19,397 bases of DNA, from positions 1 to 19,397 of the forward strand of contig UQIB01000035.1 in assembly GCA_900541015.1 (NCBI GenBank). Direction: 5' to 3'. Each line of letters starts with the position of its first letter. Positions within the stretch are counted from its first letter, which is position 1. The position numbers and the translations under genes were made by a program. Positions 14,975-19,397 of the stretch are shown piece by piece. The stretch comes from an uncultured Collinsella sp. (GTDB lineage: Bacteria; Actinomycetota; Coriobacteriia; Coriobacteriales; Coriobacteriaceae). The notes beneath the pieces were generated by a model, which was not told the DNA's origin, searched no databases, and was given only the letters and a program-made list of their open reading frames with translations.

Positions 14975-15041
14975 AGTTGCGGTGAAATAGTTCCTAAATC
15001 CAGCCTTCTGGCTCTTAAACAAGAACTATTCCACCGCAACT
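14975..15041. repeat. Inverted repeat downstream of hypA
   Basis: AGTTGCGGTGAAATAGTTC at 14975-14993 pairs with 15023-15041 over 19 bases with one mismatch. The 29-base loop contains CCAG/CTGG. It starts 11 bases after the hypA stop. No T-run follows. The right arm continues TTCCACCGCAACT-N5-GAGTGG, which recurs at 18882-18905, so this is a dispersed repeat and possibly also the hypA transcript end. Confidence 0.7.
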
Positions 15042-15367
15042 ATTTTGAGTGGTTTCATAGACCATAAGTCACGAAAATAGTCAAGCCATGTCTGTTTAAA
15101 CAAAATAGCGGCAGTACAAGCGCATTCGCGCTTGCCTAAAATCGATATTAATGAACAGCCTGCTTGTATCTGTAAAATGCACGGCTTGATGAGCGGCGCC
15201 TTGCGGGTAATGAGTGAAAAACCAGTAACGTAATCAACTTGTAACAAACCTAGACGTTTAAACAAATAATGCAACCTTTTGCAAATTTAGCGATAATTCC
15301 ACAAACTAAACAGGTATACTTCCTTAATGTCGTGTAGGGAATACGTAGACAAAAAGGAGGTTATGTG
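15042..15367 (+). other. Non-coding leader region of the PTS operon
   Basis: These 326 bases are AT-rich and hold no credible gene. An 82-aa minus-strand ORF here starts at a TTG with no properly spaced ribosome binding site. Visible items are a CAAGCGC/GCGCTTG hairpin at 15117-15134 and the 11-mer GTTTAAACAAA at both 15094-15104 and 15256-15266. A -10-like TATACT at 15315-15320 lies about 50 bases before the EIIAB start, without a good -35. The strong ribosome binding site AAGGAGG ends at 15360. The PTS promoter is most likely in the last 130 bases. Confidence 0.5.
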
Positions 15368-16357
15368 ATGGTAAGTATTGTTCTTGCTAGCCATGGGGAC
15401 TTGGCAGCTGGAATCAAGCAGACGGGTTCGATGGTCTTTGGCGATCAGCCGTCTGTAGCCGTGGTCTCGCTCGAGCCGAGCATGGGCCCCGACGACTTCC
15501 GTGCCAAGGTCGAGGAAGCAATCGCTTCCTTCGAGGACCAGGAGCAGGTGCTCTTCCTCGTTGATCTGTGGGGCGGCACGCCGTTCAACCAGATTAGCGG
15601 GCTCATCGAGGGCCATGATTCCTGGGCTATCGTCACCGGTGTCAACCTGCCTATGCTCATCGAGGCATATTCGCAGCGCTTTGATGCAAAGAACACTGCA
15701 CATGCGATCGCAAAACATCTCGTGACTGAGGCTAAGGCTGGCGTGCGCGTCAAGCCCGAGTCTCTGGAGCCCGAGGAGAAGAAGCCGGCTGCGGCCGCCG
15801 CTGCTCCTGCAGGCGCCATCCCTCCGGGAACGGTCATCGGCGACGGGCACATCAAGATTGCCCACGTCCGTATCGACACCCGTCTGCTGCATGGTCAGGT
15901 GGCCACCACGTGGACCAAGCAGATCAACCCCAACCGCATCATCGTGGTTTCCGACGGCGTTGCTCACGACGAGCTCCGCAAGACCATGATCGAGCAGGCT
16001 GCCCCTCCGGGAGTCCATGCCAACGTCGTTCCCATCAAGAAGATGGCCGAGGTCGTCAAGGACACGCGCTTTGGTGACACCAAGGCCATGCTGCTCTTTG
16101 AGAACCCGCAGGATCTGCTCAAGGCCATCGAGGCCGGCGTCGACATCAAGGAAGTCAACATCGGTTCCATGGCTCACTCCAAGGGCAAGGTCGTCGTCAC
16201 CAACGCCGTCGCTATGGGCGATGACGACGTCAAGACTCTCGAGGCCCTCAAGGCCAAGGGCGTCAAGTTCGAGGTCCGCAAGGTTCCTTCGGATGCTTCC
16301 GAGGATCTCGACGCCATGTTGAAGAAAGCTAAGGCCGAACTGGCCGCTCAAGCATAG
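15368..16357 (+). CDS. PTS mannose/fructose/sorbose-family EIIAB
   Basis: The 329-aa cytoplasmic protein fuses two phosphotransfer domains. EIIA (about residues 1-130) has the phosphorylation site SHGDLA with His9 and the WGGTPFN motif near 68-74. An Ala/Pro-rich linker (about 133-157) leads to EIIB (about 160-329), whose site RIDTRLLHGQV carries His175. Phosphate passes from HPr to His9, then His175, then the sugar bound in EIIC/EIID. The family takes up mannose, glucose, fructose, sorbose and related sugars, and the sequence alone does not fix the substrate. The start at 15368 follows GGAGG by seven bases. The GTG one codon earlier is less likely. It is the first gene of the operon; the gap to the EIIC gene is 18 bases. 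Confidence 0.96.
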   Translation: MVSIVLASHGDLAAGIKQTGSMVFGDQPSVAVVSLEPSMGPDDFRAKVEEAIASFEDQEQVLFLVDLWGGTPFNQISGLIEGHDSWAIVTGVNLPMLIEAYSQRFDAKNTAHAIAKHLVTEAKAGVRVKPESLEPEEKKPAAAAAAPAGAIPPGTVIGDGHIKIAHVRIDTRLLHGQVATTWTKQINPNRIIVVSDGVAHDELRKTMIEQAAPPGVHANVVPIKKMAEVVKDTRFGDTKAMLLFENPQDLLKAIEAGVDIKEVNIGSMAHSKGKVVVTNAVAMGDDDVKTLEALKAKGVKFEVRKVPSDASEDLDAMLKKAKAELAAQA

Positions 16358-16375
16358 TAAAGGAGGGTCCGATAC

Positions 16376-17194
16376 ATGTCTGCAATCACTATTCTGCTTG
16401 TTGCGATTGTCGCGTTGCTTGCCGGTATGGAAGGCATTCTGGATGAGTTCCAGTTCCATCAGCCGCTCGTGGCATGCACGCTTATCGGTCTCGTAACCGG
16501 TCACCTTCAGGAGGGCATCCTCCTGGGCGGTTCGCTCCAGATGATGGCCCTTGGCTGGGCTAACGTCGGCGCCGCCGTCGCGCCTGACGCCGCTCTGGCC
16601 TCGGTCGCTTCTTCGATCATCATGGTGCTCGCCCTCAACGGCGGCGCCACCGATTCGGCCAAGGCCGTTACCGCCGCCATTGCCGTCGCCGTCCCGCTGT
16701 CGGTCGCTGGTCTGTTCCTGACCATGATCTGCCGTACCCTGGCTACCGCTATCGCTCACGCCATGGACGGTTGCGCCGAGAAGGGCGACTTCGCCGGCAT
16801 CGAGCGCTGGCAGTACGCTGCCATCCTCATGCAGGGCCTTCGTATCGCCATCCCGGCAGTACTTCTGTGCATCATCCCGGCCGAGGCTGTTACCAACGCG
16901 CTTAACGCTATGCCCGACTGGCTGTCCGGCGGCATGGCTGTCGGCGGCGGCATGGTCGCTTCCGTCGGTTACGCCATGGTCATCAACATGATGGCCACCA
17001 AGGAGACCTGGCCGTTCTTCATCCTCGGCTTTGTCCTTGCTGCCATCCCTCAGCTCACGCTGATCGCCCTTGGCCTCATCGGCATCTCCCTTGCCCTCAT
17101 CTACCTTGGCCTTAAGGATCTGGCCAAGCAGGGTGGCGGCATGGGCGGTGGCTCCGGCGACCCGCTCGGCGACATTCTGAACGATTACGAGTAG
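16376..17194 (+). CDS. PTS mannose-family EIIC permease subunit
   Basis: The 272-aa membrane protein matches ManY/EIIC of the mannose-fructose-sorbose family. Its opening ITILLVAIVALLAGMEGILDEFQFHQP and the LVTGHLQEGILLGGSLQMMALGWANVGAAVAPD region (about 40-71) are diagnostic, and several further hydrophobic segments follow to about residue 247. The tail is Gly-rich (KQGGGMGGGSGDP). With EIID it forms the sugar channel through the membrane. AAGGAGGG precedes the ATG. The next gene starts 16 bases after the stop, and that gap contains its ribosome binding site, so the two subunits are likely translated together. Confidence 0.96.
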   Translation: MSAITILLVAIVALLAGMEGILDEFQFHQPLVACTLIGLVTGHLQEGILLGGSLQMMALGWANVGAAVAPDAALASVASSIIMVLALNGGATDSAKAVTAAIAVAVPLSVAGLFLTMICRTLATAIAHAMDGCAEKGDFAGIERWQYAAILMQGLRIAIPAVLLCIIPAEAVTNALNAMPDWLSGGMAVGGGMVASVGYAMVINMMATKETWPFFILGFVLAAIPQLTLIALGLIGISLALIYLGLKDLAKQGGGMGGGSGDPLGDILNDYE

Positions 17195-17210
17195 GAGGGG
17201 AGTGATACAT

Positions 17211-18131
17211 ATGGCAGAGAACAAGATTCAGCTCACCAAGGCTGACCGCAAGAAGGTTTGCTTCCGTCATCAGTTCCTTCAGGGCTCGTGGAACTACGAG
17301 CGTATGCAGAATGGCGGCTGGTGCTTCGCAATGATCCCTGCGATCAAGAAGCTCTACACCAGCAAGGATGACCAGATTGCCGCTCTTAAGCGTCACCTGG
17401 AGTTCTATAACACCCACCCCTATGTTTCCGCCCCCGTCATTGGCGTTACCCTCGCTCTCGAGGAGGAGCGCGCCAACGGTGCTCCGATTGACGACGTCGC
17501 CATTCAGGGCGTCAAGGTCGGTATGATGGGCCCGCTCGCCGGCGTCGGCGACCCCGCCTTCTGGTTCACCCTTCGCCCGATTCTGGGCGCTCTGGGCGCT
17601 TCCCTGGCCCTGTCCGGCAGCATCGCCGGTCCGCTGCTGTTCTTCTTCGCGTGGAACATCATCCGTTACGCCTTCCTGTGGTACACGCAGGAGTTTGGCT
17701 ACAAGGTCGGCTCCTCCATCGCCAAGGACCTCTCTGGCGGTCTGATGGGCAAGGTCACCGAGGGTGCTTCCATCCTTGGTATGTTCATCATCGGCGCCCT
17801 GGTCGAGCGCTGGGTGTCCATCTCCTTCACCCCGGTCGTCTCCAAGGTCACGCAGTCTGCTGGCGCCTTTATCGACTGGGCTAACCTGCCCTCCGGTTCT
17901 GAGGGTGTCAAGGAAGCACTGACGATGTATAACTCCATCGGTGCTAACGCCCTTGATCAGGTGAAGGTCACCACGCTTCAGGCCAACCTCGATCAGCTCA
18001 TCCCCGGCCTTGCCGCCGTGTGCCTGACCCTGCTGGTCTGCAAGCTCCTCAAGAAGAAGGTCAGCCCGATCGTCATCATCCTGGCTCTCTTCGCCATCGG
18101 CATCATCGGTCGCGTCTGCGGCTTCATGTAA
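17211..18131 (+). CDS. PTS mannose-family EIID subunit
   Basis: The 306-aa protein matches ManZ/EIID. Landmarks are SWNYERMQNGGWCFAMIPA (26-44), the TLALEEERANG segment (80-90), and VKVGMMGPLAGVGDPAFWFT (101-120), followed by hydrophobic segments to about residue 155 and a C-terminal membrane pair (LIPGLAAVCLTLLVCKLL and VIILALFAIGIIGRVCG). EIID is mostly a membrane-bound partner of EIIC. The start at 17211 is ten bases after AGGAGGGG. The GTG at 17202 sits too close to that site. It is the last subunit gene before a terminator-like hairpin, and no regulator of LevR type lies nearby. Confidence 0.96.
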   Translation: MAENKIQLTKADRKKVCFRHQFLQGSWNYERMQNGGWCFAMIPAIKKLYTSKDDQIAALKRHLEFYNTHPYVSAPVIGVTLALEEERANGAPIDDVAIQGVKVGMMGPLAGVGDPAFWFTLRPILGALGASLALSGSIAGPLLFFFAWNIIRYAFLWYTQEFGYKVGSSIAKDLSGGLMGKVTEGASILGMFIIGALVERWVSISFTPVVSKVTQSAGAFIDWANLPSGSEGVKEALTMYNSIGANALDQVKVTTLQANLDQLIPGLAAVCLTLLVCKLLKKKVSPIVIILALFAIGIIGRVCGFM

Positions 18132-18187
18132 GCACGTTTCGGCTTAAGACCGAGAATTGCTAGGCAAGGGCTTTTGAGCCATTGAAA

Positions 18188-18235
18188 CGGACCGCACCCG
18201 GTGGGTACACTGGGTGCGGTCCGATTGTTTTATTT
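18188..18235 (+). terminator. Terminator-like hairpin between EIID and manO
   Basis: CGGACCGCACCC at 18188-18199 pairs with GGGTGCGGTCCG at 18212-18223, and the stem extends inward to 16 pairs with one G-T and a GGTA loop. It is followed by ATTGTTTTATTT. The T-run is interrupted, so partial read-through into manO is possible, and the manO ribosome binding site directly follows it. Confidence 0.8.
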
Positions 18236-18251
18236 GGAGGGCGAGGCGCGC

Positions 18252-18650
18252 ATGGCGCAATCTCAGAACAGCACGGTCGATTTGGCAACGCCGGCAACCT
18301 GCCTGATGGGGCTTACCAGCCACGGTAACGTGATGGTGGGCAATAAGGCGTTCGAGTACTATAACGAGCGCAATCCCGAGGACTTTATTCAAATCCCGTG
18401 GGATGAGGTCGACTATATTGCCGCCGAGGTTTTGCGCGGTACCAAGAAGATCACGCGTTTCGCGATCTTCACCAAGGACAACGGTCACTTTACGTTTTCG
18501 ACGCGCGACGACAAAGAGACGCTTCGTGCGGTTCGTAAGTACGTCGACGAGGATAAGCTCGTGCGTTCGCCCGACTTTATCGATGTGACGGCCAAGGGCG
18601 CCAAGAGCATCCCCTCCGTTATCAAAAACCTCTTCCACAAAGGTAACTAG
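18252..18650 (+). CDS. manO: ManO / DUF956 family PTS accessory protein
   Basis: The 132-aa soluble protein matches DUF956 (ManO), which is typically encoded at the end of mannose-family PTS operons and proposed to regulate or assist them. Visible family features are ATCLMGLTSHGNVMVGNKAFEYYN (about 15-38), the IQIPWDEVDYIAAEV stretch (about 46-60) and FTKDNGHFTFSTRDDKETLRAVRKY. No helix-turn-helix or membrane segment is visible. Start 18252 is preceded by GGAGG eleven bases upstream and a second GAGG five bases upstream. The gene lies 120 bases after EIID, behind the hairpin, so its dosage is probably lower than that of the transporter genes. The exact biochemical role is not established. Confidence 0.9.
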   Translation: MAQSQNSTVDLATPATCLMGLTSHGNVMVGNKAFEYYNERNPEDFIQIPWDEVDYIAAEVLRGTKKITRFAIFTKDNGHFTFSTRDDKETLRAVRKYVDEDKLVRSPDFIDVTAKGAKSIPSVIKNLFHKGN

Positions 18651-18673
18651 TCATTAAAGAGCGCCCCCCAAAG

Positions 18674-18873
18674 TGGGACGCAGTTTCCCATGGGGCTCGA
18701 TTGGGAAAGTGCATCCCAGTTCGAGCGCCGATTCCGGGATGTAGTTTCCGGAACGGGGTCGTTTGGGAAACCGTGTCCCGTTTCGAGCCGAAATTCTGGG
18801 ACACAGTTTCCAGCGAGGTCCCATTGGGAAAGTTTGACCCAGAATTTGCCTGGATAGTGGGACACACTTTCCG
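18674..18873. repeat. Seven alternating copies of a 16-bp motif, period about 61 bp
   Basis: A motif close to TGGGACACAGTTTCCC occurs at 18674, 18735, 18797 and 18858 on the plus strand and, as its complement, at 18703, 18765 and 18826. Start-to-start spacings are 29, 32, 30, 32, 29 and 32. Adjacent plus/minus pairs form imperfect hairpins, for example 18674-18689 with 18703-18718 (14 of 16 pairs). Short ORFs across it are repeat artefacts. It fills the 303 bases between manO and the tRNA gene. Confidence 0.85.
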
Positions 18874-18881
18874 GAGGGCTG

Positions 18882-18905
18882 TTCCACCGCAACTTCGAAG
18901 AGTGG
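18882..18905. repeat. Partial copy of the repeat found after hypA
   Basis: TTCCACCGCAACT-N5-GAGTGG occurs here and at 15029-15052 with identical spacing. Only the right-arm part is present, with no complementary left arm nearby. It abuts the seven-copy array. Confidence 0.6.
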
Positions 18906-18937
18906 CTATACGCTGTATTACAACGGCGTAAATCTGC

Positions 18938-18943
18938 TACACT
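18938..18943 (+). promoter_or_regulatory. Possible -10 element of the tRNA promoter
   Basis: TACACT lies ten bases before the tRNA start, a suitable distance. No clear -35 hexamer is seen 16-18 bases further upstream, so this is tentative. Confidence 0.35.
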
Positions 18944-18953
18944 AGTACAACAT

Positions 18954-19029
18954 GCCTCCGTAGCTCAGGGGATAGAGCACCGCTCTCCTAAAGCGGGTGT
19001 CGACGGTTCGAATCCGCCCGGGGGCACCA
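18954..19029 (+). tRNA. tRNA-Arg (anticodon CCU), CCA encoded
   Basis: The 76-nt cloverleaf is complete. The acceptor GCCTCCG pairs with CGGGGGC (one G-T) and is followed by ACCA. The D arm contains GCTCAGGGGATAGAGC. The anticodon arm CCGCT-CTCCTAA-AGCGG carries CCT. The T loop is GGTTCGAATCC. It reads AGG codons. The 3' end of a tRNA gene beside AT-rich unexplained DNA is a classic integration site, but no second copy of its 3' end is in the window. Confidence 0.97.
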
Positions 19030-19038
19030 GGAAAATCG

Positions 19039-19080
19039 CAGGTCAGGAGTTATTTTTGCTTCTGACCTGTTCTGGTTTTT
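19039..19080 (+). terminator. Terminator after tRNA-Arg
   Basis: CAGGTCAGGAG at 19039-19049 pairs with CTTCTGACCTG at 19059-19069 (11 pairs with one G-T) around a T-rich loop. It is followed by TTCTGGTTTTT. It begins ten bases after the tRNA CCA end. Confidence 0.75.
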
Positions 19081-19110
19081 GGGCTAAGAACTGCTTTTGT
19101 TTGTAAATCT

Positions 19111-19134
19111 GGTAAGTAAATTATTTAACTTACC
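19111..19134. promoter_or_regulatory. Operator-like palindrome
   Basis: GGTAAGT at 19111-19117 and ACTTACC at 19128-19134 are perfect inverted copies around a 10-base AT centre, the layout of a dimeric repressor site. No gene with a credible start is adjacent in the window. The target is unknown and may lie beyond the right end. Confidence 0.35.
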
Positions 19135-19159
19135 GAGTTTTCCACTGAAAACAGGAAAT

Positions 19160-19324
19160 CACCATTTTGGGGATAAAAAGTTTTCAACAGCCGTTAGTCG
19201 GTTCCATTTTGGTGAAGCGCTTCCTCATTTTGGGTAAAAAATATCACCATTTTGATGATTCGACTGCTTTGAGTTTTTGATAAAAACGCCTGTTCAGAAG
19301 CTTGTGCTATACCCATTTTGGTGA
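19160..19324. repeat. Five phased CCATTTTGG boxes
   Basis: Boxes at 19160-19170, 19204-19215, 19224-19234, 19245-19258 and 19311-19324 share CATTTTG. The fullest consensus, TCACCATTTTGGTGA, is a palindrome (TCACCA-TTT-TGGTGA). Taking the A of CATTTT as reference (19164, 19206, 19227, 19249, 19315), the spacings are 42, 21, 22 and 66, near multiples of two DNA turns. All boxes face the same way. No ORF covers them. Confidence 0.75.
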
Positions 19325-19346
19325 GACCAATTAATAGAGAAATATA

Positions 19347-19378
19347 CTATAAAGAAATAGGGACGGCGATGCCGTCCC
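19347..19378 (-). terminator. Possible terminator of a minus-strand gene beyond the window
   Basis: GGGACGGC at 19360-19367 and GCCGTCCC at 19371-19378 form a perfect 8-bp stem with a GAT loop. On the minus strand it is followed by TATTTCTTTAT, a weak T-run. It could end a gene entering from the right edge, which cannot be checked here. Confidence 0.35.
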
Positions 19379-19397
19379 CTTCGCTCGCTGAGCTCGC

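Larger units (their letters stand above)
19030..19397. other. AT-rich non-coding end of the window
   Basis: These 368 bases hold no credible gene. They carry the tRNA terminator, an operator-like palindrome, a small GTTTTC/GAAAAC hairpin around 19137-19152, the five phased boxes, and a GGGACGGC/GCCGTCCC hairpin at 19360-19378. The composition is clearly more AT-rich than the genes. The stretch may be the regulatory region or trailing end of a gene beyond the right edge. Confidence 0.6.

Noticed and set aside
15026..15274. 82-aa minus-strand ORF in the PTS leader
   Set aside because: TTG start with no properly spaced ribosome binding site, and its end runs into the repeat arm after hypA.
15279..15320. 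Full -35/-10 promoter for the PTS operon
   Set aside because: TATACT is a fair -10 but no acceptable -35 occurs at 16-18 bases, so only the -10-like match is noted.
15287..17224. 645-aa open frame antisense to EIIAB and EIIC
   Set aside because: Crosses two PTS genes and their junction on the other strand; His/Asp/Gly-rich shadow without domains.
18674..18873. CRISPR array
   Set aside because: The repeated unit alternates orientation and the between-unit sequences are partly conserved arms. There is no constant repeat, leader or cas gene.
18622..18931. Several ORFs of 76-81 aa across the seven-copy array
   Set aside because: They read repeated palindromes in several frames and both strands, giving similar artefact peptides.

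Overview
The window looks like chromosome from a high-GC Gram-positive gut bacterium of the Coriobacteriia, most like Collinsella. This is inferred from GC-rich codon use, the fused mannose-family EIIAB with ManO, the DUF5692-like protein and the many small intergenic palindromes. No database search was possible.

Left part (1-4824). A YbhJ-like aconitase-superfamily hydratase follows a nested inverted repeat. A 470-base gap then carries a 22-bp-arm palindrome, a possible terminator, two tandem 55-bp hairpin repeats and two REP-like palindromes. Next come two unrelated, divergently transcribed, membrane-anchored orphan proteins (3067-3735 minus, 3970-4641 plus). They are less GC-rich than their neighbours and are bracketed by four copies of one REP-like palindrome.

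Middle (4825-9744). clpB (protein disaggregase) ends in a strong terminator and is followed by a 64-aa acidic/proline-rich small protein. A segment of three consecutive inverted repeats follows, with a degenerate copy of the 3' end of the next gene beside it. That gene (8014-9510 minus) encodes an acidic, single-pass membrane protein.

Redox region (9744-14963). A DUF5692-like polytopic membrane protein and a TetR regulator are transcribed leftward. They diverge from a 925-aa multi-domain Fe-S flavoprotein oxidoreductase followed by hypA. Two 15-bp palindromes lie between the divergent genes and are natural operator candidates. The simplest reading is a TetR-controlled redox/membrane module. 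Whether the orphan hypA belongs to it functionally is unknown.

Right part (14964-19397). A mannose-family PTS operon (EIIAB, EIIC, EIID) is followed by a terminator-like hairpin and then manO (DUF956). EIIAB passes phosphate from HPr to the incoming sugar, EIIC/EIID form the channel, and ManO is probably an accessory or regulator. Seven alternating copies of a 16-bp motif (period about 61 bp) follow, then tRNA-Arg(CCU) with a terminator. The final AT-rich, non-coding stretch carries five CCATTTTGG boxes spaced at near multiples of 21-22 bp.

No CRISPR array, insertion sequence, prophage or complete defence system is visible. The most unusual content is non-coding: several distinct families of inverted or phased repeats in one 19-kb window.
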